Below, piece by piece: positions 8,820-20,058 of a stretch of 64,000 nucleotides of DNA. The notes under the pieces are model-generated. The model worked only from the letters and a program-made list of their open reading frames with translations. It made no database searches and was not told the origin of the DNA. Source of the stretch: Thiorhodovibrio winogradskyi (GTDB lineage Bacteria; Pseudomonadota; Gammaproteobacteria; Chromatiales; Chromatiaceae); contig NZ_CP121472.1 in assembly GCF_036208045.1 (NCBI RefSeq), positions 372,001-436,000 on the forward strand. Direction: 5' to 3'. The number at the start of each line of letters is the position of its first letter. Within the stretch, counting starts at the first letter, position 1. The position numbers and the translations under genes are program-made.

Positions 8820-10115
8820 ATGTTTGAGCGGCCGGACGCGGGCGAACGCGCTCTTTTGGTGCAGCTGGCCATCGGCGGAAAGCTGGACGCGGAAGCCAGC
8901 ACCGAGTTCCGGCTGCTGGCCGAGGCCGCCGGCGCGCTTGAGGTGGGCTGGCTCACCGGTACCCGCGCCGCGCCCGATCCGCGCTTTTTTATTGGCCAGG
9001 GCAAAGCGGCTGAGTTGGCCGAGCAGCTGGCCGCCACGGGCGCCGAACTGGTGATTTTCGACCATGCCCTGAGCCCGGCCCAGGAGCGCAACCTGGAGCG
9101 TCGGCTGTCCTGTCGGGTGGTGGATCGCAATGGGCTGATTTTGGATATTTTCGCCCGCCGCGCGCGCTCTTTCGAGGGCAAGCTGCAGGTGGAGTTGGCG
9201 CAGCTGCGGCACCTGTCAACCCGCCTAGTGCGCGGCTGGACCCATCTTGAGCGCCAGAAGGGCGGTATCGGCCTGCGCGGACCGGGCGAGACCCAGCTCG
9301 AGACCGACAGGCGCCTGCTCGGCCAGCGCATTGTCGCCTTGAACAAACGCCTCGAGCGGATCGAGACCCAGCGCGCCCAGGGGCGCCAGGCGCGTGATCG
9401 CGCCGAGATCGCCACCGTCTCCCTGGTGGGCTATACCAATGCCGGTAAGTCCACGCTCTTTAATCGGCTGACCGCGGCCGGGGTGTTTCAGGCCGATCAG
9501 CTTTTCGCTACCCTGGATCCCACCCTGCGACGCTTGGAGCTGCCCAATGCCCCGGCCGTGGTGGTGGCGGATACCGTGGGCTTTATCAGCCAGCTGCCAC
9601 ATGAGCTGGTGGCGGCCTTTCGCGCGACCTTGCAGGAAACGCGCTCGGCGGCGCTGCTGCTGCATGTGATCGATGCGGCGGGCAAGGAGCGCGAGCGCTG
9701 CGAAAGGGATGTTGAGCAGGTGCTGACGGAGATCGGCGCCGAGTCGATTTCGCGCCTGCGGGTGATGAATAAAATCGACCAGCTTGAGGATCAGCGTCCG
9801 CGGGTTGATCGGGACGCGGCGGGGAATGTCAGCACGGTATGGCTGTCCGCTCGAACAGGTGAGGGCGTGGATCTGCTGGTGGACGCACTGGCCGAGCGCT
9901 TTCGCGGCCAGGTTGAAAATTGTCAGCTTGAGCTAAATCCTTCCGAGGGTGCGTTGCGCGCCTGGCTCTATCGACACGGGCAAATTCTTGCCGAACAAGC
10001 CAGGGATGACGGTGGCTGGACCCTGGAGGTGATGATCGAGCCCGAGCGACTGCAGCGGGAGTTGCGGCGCCAGGGTCGTGCGCGACCCCAGCCAAGGGAA
10101 TTTCCTGTATGGTAA
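8820..10115 (+). CDS. hflX: GTPase HflX, ribosome-splitting factor
   Basis: OBG-HflX family GTPase that splits stalled 70S ribosomes under stress; 431 residues. The N-terminal HflX domain (about 1-190) includes DPRFFIGQGKAAEL, the DRNGLILDIFARRA motif and GGIGLRGPGETQLETDRR. The G domain follows with G1 GYTNAGKST, the G3 region DTVGFISQLPHELVAAF and G4 NKID. It starts 24 bases after hfq, so it probably shares that transcript. Confidence 0.96.
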   Translation: MFERPDAGERALLVQLAIGGKLDAEASTEFRLLAEAAGALEVGWLTGTRAAPDPRFFIGQGKAAELAEQLAATGAELVIFDHALSPAQERNLERRLSCRVVDRNGLILDIFARRARSFEGKLQVELAQLRHLSTRLVRGWTHLERQKGGIGLRGPGETQLETDRRLLGQRIVALNKRLERIETQRAQGRQARDRAEIATVSLVGYTNAGKSTLFNRLTAAGVFQADQLFATLDPTLRRLELPNAPAVVVADTVGFISQLPHELVAAFRATLQETRSAALLLHVIDAAGKERERCERDVEQVLTEIGAESISRLRVMNKIDQLEDQRPRVDRDAAGNVSTVWLSARTGEGVDLLVDALAERFRGQVENCQLELNPSEGALRAWLYRHGQILAEQARDDGGWTLEVMIEPERLQRELRRQGRARPQPREFPVW

Positions 10116-10235
10116 GGCTGCGCATTGTCCCCCGGGCCGGGAAAACCTAAAATGCCCGTTCGATGGTCGTGGCGCGGCACGCATTTAGCACCTTCGAATC
10201 ACCTTTAAAGAACGATTAGCCCAGACGGAGACACT

Positions 10236-11423
10236 ATGGCCTGGAACGAGCCGGGAGGCGGAGGCAAAGACCCCTGGGGGTCCCAGCAGGGAAACCAGGG
10301 CGGACCGCCCGATCTCGACGAGATCGTGCGCAACTTGCAGGACAAAATGAAAGGCCTGTTCGGTGGTGATTCCGGATCTGGCAAGGGCTCCGGTGGCGGG
10401 GCGGGCGGCGGTGCACCGCTCGGGCCGCTTGGCAAGTGGACTATCGGTATCGTTGTCGGGGTGCTGGTGGTGCTTTGGCTCGCCACCGGTATTTATATCG
10501 TCGATCCCGCTGAGCGCGGTGTGGTGCTGCGCTTCGGTGTCTATAACAGGATGACCCAACCCGGCCCGCACTGGCACTGGCCCTGGCCGGTTGAGCAGGT
10601 CGAGATTGTCAATGTCGACGAGATCTCATCCTTTAGTCACAAGGCACTGATGCTGACCCAGGATGAGAACATCGTCGATGTCGAACTCACCGTGCAGTCG
10701 CGCATTGAGGATGCCGCCAATTATCTGTTCCAGGATCAAAATCCGGAGAAAACCCTGCGCGATGCGACCGAGACCGTGGTGCGCAAGACCATCGGCGGCA
10801 GCAAGCTCGATTTCATCCTGACCGAGGGTCGCAGCGCCGTGGCGGCGACCATTCGCGAGCGGGTTCAGGCCTTGATGCGCGAGTACAAAACCGGTCTGCT
10901 AGTCACCTCCATTAACATGCAGCCGGCCAAGCCGCCGGAGCAGGTCAAGGAGGCTTTCGATGACGCCATCAAGGCGCGCGAGGACAAGGAACGTTCCGAG
11001 AACAAGGCCGAGGCTTATGCCAATCAGATCCTGCCGCAGGCGCGCGGTGAAGCCGCCCGCATCGTGGCGGATGCCAAGGCCTATCGCGATCAGGTGATCG
11101 CCGAGGCCGAGGGTGAGAGTTCGCGCTTCCTGGCGGTGCTGGAGGAGTATCGCAAGGCGCCCGAGGTGATGCGTGAGCGCCTGTATCTGGATACCATGCA
11201 AGAGGTGATTGGCGACAGCCAGAAAGTGCTGATCGACGTGCCGGACAGCAATAGCCTGATGTATCTGCCGCTGGATCAACTCATGAAGAACCCGGGCGCG
11301 AGTCGCGACGGGGCCCCGGCAAGTGTCTCTTCAAGCGGGAGTAGTGGCAACGCGAGTGGTGCGAGCAACTCGATAACGCAACGGCCGATGCGCAATGTGA
11401 ATCGCGAACGGAGGACCCGCTGA
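10236..11423 (+). CDS. hflK: FtsH protease modulator HflK
   Basis: Membrane SPFH/stomatin protein that forms a large cage with HflC around the FtsH protease. It has 395 residues. The cytoplasmic N-terminus is rich in Gly and Pro (WNEPGGGGKDPWGS). One membrane segment follows at about 68-88 (WTIGIVVGVLVVLWLATGIYIV), then the SPFH domain (GVVLRFGVYNRMTQPGPHWHWPWP) and a long Ala/Glu-rich coiled coil (about 250-310). The Ser/Gly-rich C-terminus is low complexity. The stop codon overlaps the hflC start (TGATG), so the two are translated as a pair. A GGAG-type ribosome site lies just before the start. Confidence 0.96.
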   Translation: MAWNEPGGGGKDPWGSQQGNQGGPPDLDEIVRNLQDKMKGLFGGDSGSGKGSGGGAGGGAPLGPLGKWTIGIVVGVLVVLWLATGIYIVDPAERGVVLRFGVYNRMTQPGPHWHWPWPVEQVEIVNVDEISSFSHKALMLTQDENIVDVELTVQSRIEDAANYLFQDQNPEKTLRDATETVVRKTIGGSKLDFILTEGRSAVAATIRERVQALMREYKTGLLVTSINMQPAKPPEQVKEAFDDAIKAREDKERSENKAEAYANQILPQARGEAARIVADAKAYRDQVIAEAEGESSRFLAVLEEYRKAPEVMRERLYLDTMQEVIGDSQKVLIDVPDSNSLMYLPLDQLMKNPGASRDGAPASVSSSGSSGNASGASNSITQRPMRNVNRERRTR

Positions 11424-12343
11424 TGACAGACCGCATGAAACTCCTCTCGGGCATCGCTGTTCTGGTGCTGGTTGGCTTGGTGACGGCCTCGGCGTTCATC
11501 GTTTATCAGTGGGAGATCGCGATCAAGCTGCGCCTGGGTGAAATCGTCGGGCCCGAGTACAAACCAGGCCTGCACTGGAAGGTGCCGGTGCTGAACAATG
11601 TGATCAAGTTCGACGCACGCATTCAGACACTCGACTCCCAGCCGGAGCGCTTCCTCACCATCGAAAAGAAAGACGTCATCGTCGATTCTTACGCTAAATG
11701 GCGCATCAATAACGCGGCGCAGTTTTTCCGTTCCACCGGCGGCGACAGTGCCCGTGCCGCGCGTCTGCTTGCCGAGCGTATTAATACCAGCCTACGGGAC
11801 GAATTCGGTCGCCGCACCATTCAGGAGGTGGTGTCCGAAGACCGCCTGGAACTGATGCAGGTGCTGACCAAGACACTCGACACCCAGGCCACTGAGTTGG
11901 GTGTGGAGGTGGTGGATGTGCGGGTGAAGAAAATCGATCTGCCGCCCGAGGTGAGCGAATCCGTCTATAACCGCATGCGCGCCGAGCGCGAGCGTGTGGC
12001 AAGCGATCTGCGCGCCAAGGGTCATGAAGCGGCTGAACGTATCCGCGCCGATGCTGATCGCCAGCGCACCGTCATCCTGGCGGACGCCTACAAGGAGTCC
12101 GAGGAAACCCGTGGCCTGGGTGATGCGAAAGCCGCGCGGGTCTACGCCGAAGCCTTCGAGCAGGATCGCGAGTTCTACGCTTTCTACCGCAGTCTGGATG
12201 CCTACCGGAAGTCGCTCGTCGACAAGGGCACCACCCTGGTGTTGGCGCCTGACTCGGAATTCTTCCGCTATTTCAATCATCCCCAGGGCGCGGCCGGCTC
12301 CTCGGACGACGCCGGCACGGATGGTCGTCTGCGTGTGCGCTAG
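11423..12343 (+). CDS. hflC: FtsH protease modulator HflC
   Basis: SPFH partner of HflK; 306 residues. A single N-terminal membrane anchor (about 9-28, GIAVLVLVGLVTASAFIVYQW) is followed by the SPFH domain (IAIKLRLGEIVGPEYKPGLHWKVPVLN) and a charged coiled coil (about 185-245). The ATG overlaps the hflK stop by one base. It sits before a DUF2065 gene exactly as in E. coli (hflC-yjeT). Confidence 0.96.
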   Translation: MTDRMKLLSGIAVLVLVGLVTASAFIVYQWEIAIKLRLGEIVGPEYKPGLHWKVPVLNNVIKFDARIQTLDSQPERFLTIEKKDVIVDSYAKWRINNAAQFFRSTGGDSARAARLLAERINTSLRDEFGRRTIQEVVSEDRLELMQVLTKTLDTQATELGVEVVDVRVKKIDLPPEVSESVYNRMRAERERVASDLRAKGHEAAERIRADADRQRTVILADAYKESEETRGLGDAKAARVYAEAFEQDREFYAFYRSLDAYRKSLVDKGTTLVLAPDSEFFRYFNHPQGAAGSSDDAGTDGRLRVR

Positions 12344-12390
12344 CAGCGCGCGTTGCTGGCTGCCGGCGGCTATTCTGGATTTGATGCACG

Positions 12391-12576
12391 ATGTGGCATG
12401 ACTTCCTGGTGGCTCTGGCGCTGGTGTTCGTCATTGAGGGCGTCATGCCCTTCGCTGCCCCCGGGGCCATGCGCCGTATGATGGAGGAGGTGGCGCGCCA
12501 GAGTGATGGCAGTCTGCGCATCGTGGGCCTGCTTAGCATGGCCTCTGGGGTTGTGCTGCTGTACTTTGTTCGTTAG
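12391..12576 (+). CDS. yjeT: DUF2065 family (YjeT-like) small membrane protein
   Basis: A 61-residue protein with two hydrophobic segments, about 5-23 (FLVALALVFVIEGVMPFAA) and 43-60 (IVGLLSMASGVVLLYFVR), separated by a basic loop. The VFVIEG start and the GLLSMASGVVLLY end are the family signature. Function is unknown. Its fixed position after hflC suggests a link to the HflKC-FtsH complex, but that is inference only. Confidence 0.9.
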   Translation: MWHDFLVALALVFVIEGVMPFAAPGAMRRMMEEVARQSDGSLRIVGLLSMASGVVLLYFVR

Positions 12577-12679
12577 CTGACAAGCGACCCCATGATTTCC
12601 CATTCCGCACCGCGCCCGGGCTGCCGCCGTCCGCGCCGCCCTGGCTGTGCCGCAACCGCACCCTGACTCCGGCAAGCTC

Positions 12680-13888
12680 ATGACCATCAATCAGGACCGC
12701 TGGCTTCTCCCTGCTGGCATTGAGGAAATTCTGCCCCAACAGGCGCGCGATATTGAGCGCCTGCGCCGCTGCCTGCTCGATCTGTTCGATGCTTGGGGCT
12801 ATGATTTGGTCATTCCGCCCTTTATCGATTATCTCGAGAGCCTGCTGATAGGCACCGGGAGCGATCTGGATCTGCAGACCTTCAAACTGACTGATCAGCT
12901 CAGCGGGCGCCTGCTTGGCGTGCGCGCGGACATGACGCCGCAGGTGGCGCGCATTGACGCCCATCAGCTCAGGCGCGAGGAACCCACCCGGCTGTGTTAT
13001 CTCGGCACTGTGCTGCATACCCGCTCCGATGGCTTTGCCGGCACCCGCAGCCCGCTGCAAATCGGTGCCGATATCTATGGCCATGGCGGCGCCGAGAGCG
13101 ATGTCGAAATTCTCAGGCTGCTGCTGACCACCCTAGAGACCGCCGGAATCGGCTCCGCCTACCTTGATCTCGGGCATGTGGGCATCTTTCGCGGCCTGGC
13201 TGAACAGGCAGGACTGTCGCGGGAGCAGGAATTGACGCTCTTTGGTATCCTGCAGCGCAAGGCCAGCACCGAACTTGCAGCGCTGCTCGATGAGGCTGGC
13301 GTCGAGCCAAGCGAGGCGGATATGCTTCTGGCGCTGGTTGAGCTGAACGGTGATGATGCGCTTGAGCGCGCTGGCGAGCGTCTTGCCAAGGCTCGCGATA
13401 GCGTTCATCGGGCGCTCGGCAATCTGCGATTGATTGCCGAGGATCTGCACGCCTGGATGCCCCAGGTGCCAGTGCACTTCGATCTGGGCGAATTGCGTGG
13501 CTATACCTACAAGACCGGGGTGGTTTTTGCTGCTTTCGCGCCTGGGTGGGGGCTCGAAATCGCGCGCGGCGGGCGCTACGATGCCATTGGCGAGTTTTTT
13601 GGCCATGCCCGCCCGGCGGTCGGCTTCAGCACTGATCTCAAAGGCTTGATTGAGCTGGCCGCGCCCGCTGCCGAGCACCCTTTGGTTGGAGCTGGCGCCG
13701 TGCTCGCGCCCAATGATCGCGACCCCGGATTACAGGCGCTGATCAACGAGCTGCGGGCATCCGGTCGGCGGGTGCTAAGCTGGCTGCCTGGTCAGCAAGG
13801 TCATCCGGCCGCGCTTGGCTGCGAGCAGCGCATTGAGCGTCGCGATGGGCGCTGGCAATTGGTACCCATGGTGGCGGGCCAATTTTGA
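12680..13888 (+). CDS. hisZ: ATP phosphoribosyltransferase regulatory subunit HisZ
   Basis: Class II histidyl-tRNA-synthetase paralogue that binds the short-form HisG and is needed for the first step of histidine synthesis; it does not charge tRNA. The ATG at 12680 gives 402 residues. Marks are WLLPAGIEEILPQQA, the motif-2-like region RADMTPQVARIDAH..REEPTRLCYLGTVLHT, and ARGGRYDAIGEFFGHARPAVGFS. Its presence implies a short HisG elsewhere in the genome. In many gammaproteobacteria hisZ lies directly before purA, as it does here. Confidence 0.94.
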   Translation: MTINQDRWLLPAGIEEILPQQARDIERLRRCLLDLFDAWGYDLVIPPFIDYLESLLIGTGSDLDLQTFKLTDQLSGRLLGVRADMTPQVARIDAHQLRREEPTRLCYLGTVLHTRSDGFAGTRSPLQIGADIYGHGGAESDVEILRLLLTTLETAGIGSAYLDLGHVGIFRGLAEQAGLSREQELTLFGILQRKASTELAALLDEAGVEPSEADMLLALVELNGDDALERAGERLAKARDSVHRALGNLRLIAEDLHAWMPQVPVHFDLGELRGYTYKTGVVFAAFAPGWGLEIARGGRYDAIGEFFGHARPAVGFSTDLKGLIELAAPAAEHPLVGAGAVLAPNDRDPGLQALINELRASGRRVLSWLPGQQGHPAALGCEQRIERRDGRWQLVPMVAGQF

Positions 13889-14037
13889 CGGAGCGACTCT
13901 CGATGGAGCGAGTCTGGAGCCGGGCGCGGTCTTAAAGGATGGATGGCGACGGCGGGTACAACAACGACAACGATGATTTCGCTTTGCTGTCAATGACCTG
14001 TTCTGGCCGTTGACAGGGCGGGATTTTATCCGGCTGA

Positions 14038-15351
<1,314 letters not shown>

Positions 15352-15443
15352 ATATAGGCCTCGTTGCCTGTGTCAGCCGCCTGCATGATGGGGTCTGGCT
15401 GGGTTTGGGTGGGAGATTGGCGCGGAGATTGGGAGTGGGTTCG

Positions 15444-15740
15444 ATGGATTCGGCAGTGATTGACACTCAAATGGTCGCGGAAAGCCTGCGGCTGATGCTG
15501 ATCGGCATGAGCATTGTGTTTGGCTTTTTGATGCTCCTGGTGGTTCTGCTGCGCGGTATGTCCTGGTTTGCCGCGCGCGTGGCACCGGCGGACTTCCATG
15601 AGTTGGCTGCTGGCGCGGCCTCCATGTCCAGGGGCACCGGCGCTGCCGGGAACCCAATGGCGGACCCAGCGGCGGACAGCGAATTGATCGCGGTGATGGC
15701 CGCCGCGGTGGCGCGCTATCGCGCCCGGCAGGGCGGTTAG
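15444..15740 (+). CDS. oadG: Oxaloacetate decarboxylase gamma subunit (OadG family)
   Basis: Small membrane subunit that assembles the Na+-translocating oxaloacetate decarboxylase. The ATG at 15444 with GGGAGTGGG just upstream gives 98 residues. There is one membrane helix, about 14-36 (LRLMLIGMSIVFGFLMLLVVLL), then a periplasmic or cytoplasmic tail ending DSELIAVMAAAVARYRARQ, the part that contacts the alpha subunit. Gene order G-A-B is the classical one. The unconserved middle (Ala, Ser, Gly, Pro) is a linker. Confidence 0.85.
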   Translation: MDSAVIDTQMVAESLRLMLIGMSIVFGFLMLLVVLLRGMSWFAARVAPADFHELAAGAASMSRGTGAAGNPMADPAADSELIAVMAAAVARYRARQGG

Positions 15741-15799
15741 GTGGCGGTCCTGTTGCCGCGCTGGTGCTTCTTCCAATGACTGACGGAAACTGTTAAGAG

Positions 15800-17638
15800 A
15801 TGTCCCGCATGAATCAGAACAATGCTCTTGCCATCACCGATTTGGTGCTGCGCGACGCCCACCAGTCGCTGCTTGCGACCCGCATGCGCATCGACGACAT
15901 GCTGCCCATTGCCGCCAAGCTCGACCAGGTCGGCTTCTGGTCGCTGGAGTCCTGGGGCGGAGCCACCTTTGATGCCTGCATCCGCTACCTGGGCGAAGAT
16001 CCTTGGGAACGCCTGCGTCGGCTCAAGGCGGCAATGCCAAACACCCGTCAGCAAATGTTGCTGCGCGCGCAGAATCTGCTTGGCTATCGCCACTATGCCG
16101 ACGATGTGGTGGATGCCTTTGTCGAACGCGCGGTCAAAAACGGCATTGATGTTTTCCGCATCTTCGATGCCATGAACGATATTCGCAATTTCCAGCGCCC
16201 GGTCAAGGCCGCGCTGGCCACCTCGGCCCACGCCCAGGGCGCGCTGAGCTACACCGTGAGCCCGGTGCACAAGATCGACTACTGGGTCGATCTCGCGCGG
16301 CGACTCGAGGATCTTGGCTGCCATTCCATCGCCATCAAGGATATGGCCGGGCTGCTGCGGCCCTATGTCGCCGAGGAACTGATCGGACGCCTGAAGGAGT
16401 CCTGCAAGGTGCCCATTGGCCTGCATTGTCACGCCACCACTGGGCTGAGTACCGCGACCATTGTCAAGGCGGCCGAGGCCGGTGTCGATGTGGTGGACAC
16501 GGCTATTTCCTCCATGAGCATGACCTACGGCCACTCACCGACCGAGTCGGTGGTCGCCATCATGCAGGGCACCGGTCGCGACACCGGGCTCGACATCAAG
16601 GTGCTGGAAGACATCGCCGCTGATTTCCGCGCGGTGCGCAAGAAATACGCGCGCTTCGAGGGGGCGCTCAAGGGCGTGGATTCACGCATCCTGGTCGCCC
16701 AGGTGCCAGGCGGCATGCTCACCAACATGGAAAACCAACTGCGCGAGCAGGGCGCGACCGAGCGCCTCGACGAGGTGCTGGAGGAAATTCCCCGGGTGCG
16801 CGAGGACCTGGGCTACATCGCCCTGGTGACTCCCACTTCGCAGATCGTCGGCTCCCAGGCGGTGCTCAACGTCCTCATGGGTGAGCGCTACAAGAGCATC
16901 ACCGGCGAGACCGCCGGAGTGCTCAAAGGGACCTATGGCTCGACGCCAGCGCCCGTCAATAAAGACTTGCAGGCGCGGGTGCTCGAGGGTGCCAAGCCCA
17001 TCAGCTGTCGTCCGGCGGACCTGATCGCGCCCGAGTTGAAAAAGCTTACCGCCGAGTTGAAAAAACTTGCCAAGGAGCGCGGCATCCGGCTGGCCAATGC
17101 GGTGGTGGACGATGTCATCACCTATGCCATGTTCCCGCAAGTGGGCCTGAAGTTCCTGGAAAATCGCGATAATCCCGAGGCCTTCGAGGCGCCGCCCTGG
17201 GAGCTCGATCAGCGCGAGGCGGCCAAGTTGGCCGAGGCCAATGCACCAACCTCGGGTGCTTCGGCGGCGGGTGCTCCAGCAAGCGCCAGTTCGGCGGGCG
17301 GCCCGGAAGCCTACCGCATCGAGGTCAATGGCAAGAGCTACGATGTGCGTGTCTCCCCGGCGGGCTCGGTCGAAAGTGTCGCGGCGGCACCCGCCGCGGA
17401 TACAGCAGTCCAGCCGGCAGGCGAACAGCAGGTGCTTGAGTCGCCCCTGGCGGGCAATATTGTCAAAATTCCGGCCAGTGCCGGACAGTCAGTCGCCGCT
17501 GGCGATGTGGTGGTGGTGCTCGAGGCCATGAAGATGGAAACCGAAGTGCGCGCCCCGGCGGCTGGCAAAGTCCTTGAGATCCGGGTGAAGGAAGGCGACG
17601 CGGTGTCGCTGGGCGCTCCCCTGGTTGTGCTGGGATAA
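15800..17638 (+). CDS. oadA: Oxaloacetate decarboxylase alpha subunit (biotin-dependent)
   Basis: Cytoplasmic carboxyltransferase that moves CO2 from oxaloacetate to biotin; 612 residues. The N-terminal TIM-barrel carboxyltransferase domain (about 10-280) carries [24 protein letters not shown], the carbamylated-lysine region [10 protein letters not shown] and the metal-binding [11 protein letters not shown]. The PYC/OADA conserved region follows (about 300-460). A Pro/Ala linker leads to the C-terminal biotinyl domain with EAMKMETE; its Lys is the biotinylation site. A stand-alone pyruvate carboxylase B subunit is an alternative reading, but the flanking oadG and oadB settle it. Confidence 0.95.
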   Translation: MSRMNQNNALAITDLVLRDAHQSLLATRMRIDDMLPIAAKLDQVGFWSLESWGGATFDACIRYLGEDPWERLRRLKAAMPNTRQQMLLRAQNLLGYRHYADDVVDAFVERAVKNGIDVFRIFDAMNDIRNFQRPVKAALATSAHAQGALSYTVSPVHKIDYWVDLARRLEDLGCHSIAIKDMAGLLRPYVAEELIGRLKESCKVPIGLHCHATTGLSTATIVKAAEAGVDVVDTAISSMSMTYGHSPTESVVAIMQGTGRDTGLDIKVLEDIAADFRAVRKKYARFEGALKGVDSRILVAQVPGGMLTNMENQLREQGATERLDEVLEEIPRVREDLGYIALVTPTSQIVGSQAVLNVLMGERYKSITGETAGVLKGTYGSTPAPVNKDLQARVLEGAKPISCRPADLIAPELKKLTAELKKLAKERGIRLANAVVDDVITYAMFPQVGLKFLENRDNPEAFEAPPWELDQREAAKLAEANAPTSGASAAGAPASASSAGGPEAYRIEVNGKSYDVRVSPAGSVESVAAAPAADTAVQPAGEQQVLESPLAGNIVKIPASAGQSVAAGDVVVVLEAMKMETEVRAPAAGKVLEIRVKEGDAVSLGAPLVVLG

Positions 17639-17642
17639 TCCC

Positions 17643-18776
17643 GTGGAAGAATTGCTCAAACTCTGGGCGTCCATGGGCATCGCCAACCTGACCTGGGGTC
17701 AGGTGCTGATGATGGCGGTGGCGGGCGGCTTGATCTATCTCGCGATCGCGAAAAAGTTCGAGCCGTTGCTGCTGGTCCCCATCGGTTTTGGCGCGCTGCT
17801 GAGCAACATTCCGGTGGCCAATATTGGTGGGCCGGATGGGATGATCGGGCAGATCTACACCGTCGGCGTCGAGACCGGCATCTTTCCGCTGCTAATTTTC
17901 ATGGGGGTTGGCGCCCTGACCGACTTCGGTGCCCTGATTGCTCGCCCCTCGACCCTGCTGCTGGGCGCGGCGGCGCAGTTTGGCATCTTCGCCACCCTGC
18001 TGGGAGCGGTGGCGCTGAACTTTCTCCCCGGCTTTAACTTCAGCCTCCAGGATGCCTCGGCCATTGCCATCATCGGCGGTGCCGATGGGCCCACGGCTAT
18101 TTTCCTCGCCTCGCGATTGGCGCCCGATTTGCTTGGAGCCATTGCCGTGGCCGCCTATTCTTACATGGCGCTGGTGCCTATCATTCAGCCACCCATCATG
18201 CGCCTTCTCACCACCAAGGAAGAACGTGCCGTGGTCATGCAGCAGTTGCGGCCGGTGTCGCGTTTGGAACGCATGCTGTTTCCCTTTGTGGTGCTGCTGC
18301 TGTGCGCCATGCTGCTGCCCTCGGCGGCTCCGCTCATCGGTATGCTCACCTTTGGCAATCTGCTGCGTGAATGCGGCGTGGTCGAGCGCCTGAGCCGCGC
18401 TGCCCAGAATGAAATTATCAACATCGTCACCATCATGCTTGGCCTGGCGATCGGCTCCAAGCTGTCGGCGGACATGTTCCTGACGCTCGAGACCCTGGGC
18501 ATTCTGGCGCTTGGCGCCCTGGCCTTCTCGATCGGCACCGCGGCCGGCGTGCTCATGGGCAAGATCATGCACCGGGTGACCGGCGGCAAGGTCAATCCGC
18601 TCATCGGTGCCGCCGGTGTGTCGGCCGTGCCCATGGCGGCACGGGTGGTCAATCGCGTCGGGCTGGAAGAAAATCATCAGAACTTCCTGCTGATGCATGC
18701 CATGGGGCCAAATGTGGCGGGTGTCATTGGCTCGGCGGTGGCGGCTGGGGTGCTGCTGGCGCTGACCGGGAGTTGA
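17643..18776 (+). CDS. oadB: Oxaloacetate decarboxylase beta subunit (Na+ pump)
   Basis: Integral membrane carboxybiotin decarboxylase that couples decarboxylation to Na+ export. The GTG at 17643, four bases after the oadA stop, gives 377 residues beginning VEELLKLW as in homologues. The protein is hydrophobic with about nine to eleven membrane segments. Signatures include [23 protein letters not shown], the conserved [13 protein letters not shown] (with the Na+/biotin site Asp) and [18 protein letters not shown]. With oadG and oadA it makes a complete pump. In a phototroph this could decarboxylate oxaloacetate to pyruvate while building a sodium gradient; that physiological role is inferred. 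Confidence 0.95.
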   Translation: MEELLKLWASMGIANLTWGQVLMMAVAGGLIYLAIAKKFEPLLLVPIGFGALLSNIPVANIGGPDGMIGQIYTVGVETGIFPLLIFMGVGALTDFGALIARPSTLLLGAAAQFGIFATLLGAVALNFLPGFNFSLQDASAIAIIGGADGPTAIFLASRLAPDLLGAIAVAAYSYMALVPIIQPPIMRLLTTKEERAVVMQQLRPVSRLERMLFPFVVLLLCAMLLPSAAPLIGMLTFGNLLRECGVVERLSRAAQNEIINIVTIMLGLAIGSKLSADMFLTLETLGILALGALAFSIGTAAGVLMGKIMHRVTGGKVNPLIGAAGVSAVPMAARVVNRVGLEENHQNFLLMHAMGPNVAGVIGSAVAAGVLLALTGS

Positions 18777-18778
18777 TC

Positions 18779-18795
18779 CAATGTTGCCAACATTG
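18779..18795. promoter_or_regulatory. 17-bp palindrome CAATGTTG-C-CAACATTG
   Basis: A perfect 8-bp inverted repeat around one central base begins 3 bases after the oadB stop and 78 bases before yceD. With a one-base centre it cannot fold as a hairpin easily, so it looks more like a dimeric repressor site than a terminator. The cognate regulator is not known. Confidence 0.4.
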
Positions 18796-18872
18796 TGTCA
18801 ACCTTGTATTAAGTCTCTGCGCAAGCGGCCATATTGACCGCGAATACTGCGGCGGGCTATACTGAGCGGCTG

Positions 18873-19466
18873 ATGTCGAAGGATTTGCCCTCTTTGGTCG
18901 ACCCCTTGCGGGCTGTCGCCCAGAATCAGCATTATGCGGGCACAATCAGCGCCACTGCCTTGGCTCGCTTGCGGTCGCTCATCGCGGAGCCGAGCGGAGA
19001 ACTGATGTACAGCTTGCATTTCGCTAGGGATGTCGCCCGTCGCCCTGTCGTGCATGTTGCCGCTCGGGGCTTGCTTCGTTTGACGTGCCAACGCTGTCTC
19101 GGGATTATGGACTGGCGGCTTGATGAGTACTCGGTGCTTGCGTTGGTGCAGGGTTTTGATGAAGCGGGCCGCTTACCAGATAACTATGATCCACTGTTGC
19201 TTGAAGAGCCACTGTTGCAGCCACTTAAGTTGATTGAGGACGAAATTCTACTTGCAATTCCGGCGATTCCGCGGCATCCGCGTTGCAATGCGCCAGATTC
19301 GCCTCTGACTGGTCCGCCAAAGTCGCTTGACTTGGCGCCTTTGATGCCAAACCGGGCGCATTCCGGGCTGCCATTGGCTGAAGATCGAGCTGAGTCGGCG
19401 CAGGCATCCAGTCAGGACGCTTCACCTTTTGCTGTTTTGGCGGACTGGAACGCAAGTCGCGACTGA
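18873..19466 (+). CDS. yceD: YceD/DUF177 family protein
   Basis: The ATG at 18873 gives 197 residues. The family (DUF177) is linked to 23S rRNA accumulation in plants and bacteria and nearly always precedes rpmF. The conserved core is visible: DPLRAVAQNQHYAGTIS, LRLTCQRCLGIMDWRLD with the CxxC, and DEILLAIPAIPRHP. The last 50 residues are a variable, low-complexity tail. The alternative upstream start at 18834 is less likely. It is the first gene of the yceD-rpmF-plsX-fab cluster. Confidence 0.9.
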   Translation: MSKDLPSLVDPLRAVAQNQHYAGTISATALARLRSLIAEPSGELMYSLHFARDVARRPVVHVAARGLLRLTCQRCLGIMDWRLDEYSVLALVQGFDEAGRLPDNYDPLLLEEPLLQPLKLIEDEILLAIPAIPRHPRCNAPDSPLTGPPKSLDLAPLMPNRAHSGLPLAEDRAESAQASSQDASPFAVLADWNASRD

Positions 19467-19653
19467 CATCAAGTCGGTATCAATCGACTCGGCATCAATG
19501 GTTGCCCAGATTGATTCCAGGTCTTTGCCAGGTTCTCGCTAGATTATGACTGGCCTTCGTCTAACGCGGGCCGGGTATTTCTTTTGGTTTCTGTTCGAGG
19601 GCCTTGGCGTTTGTCGACGCTGGCCCCGGCGCTTGAGTATTTTGGAGATTCCA

Positions 19654-19833
19654 ATGGCTGTTCAGCAAAATCGCAAGACCCCATCAAAGCGTGGCATGCG
19701 CCGTTCCCATGATGCGCTCTCCAAGCCAACCCTGTCGGAAGACGGCACCACGGGTGAAATCCATCGTCGGCACCACATGACATCAGACGGCTTTTATCGC
19801 GGTCGCAAGATCATCGACAAGTCAAGCAACTGA
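19654..19833 (+). CDS. rpmF: Large-subunit ribosomal protein bL32
   Basis: A 59-residue protein beginning [22 protein letters not shown] with the [16 protein letters not shown] ending of bL32. It has none of the zinc-binding cysteines of the C+ form, so it is the C-minus type. GGAG lies 7 to 10 bases before the ATG at 19654. The yceD-rpmF-plsX order is conserved across bacteria. Confidence 0.97.
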   Translation: MAVQQNRKTPSKRGMRRSHDALSKPTLSEDGTTGEIHRRHHMTSDGFYRGRKIIDKSSN

Positions 19834-20058
19834 GGCACGCTGCAGGCTGTCCGACAGGTTCATCGGGTTCTCTTGCTGTGCCGGGATGCCGCGGCTTGTC
19901 CTTTTCTCTGACTGGCCAGACTTTGCTTTGCGCCTGACCAGTGTCTTCTGCCAGCCTTGGATGCCAGTCTTGTTGACCAGCCTAAAAGGCGGTTATTCCC
20001 ACGAATCATGGATCGGGATGGCTGTCCGCCTCACTCAACGTTATCGAGGATTGCTGAT

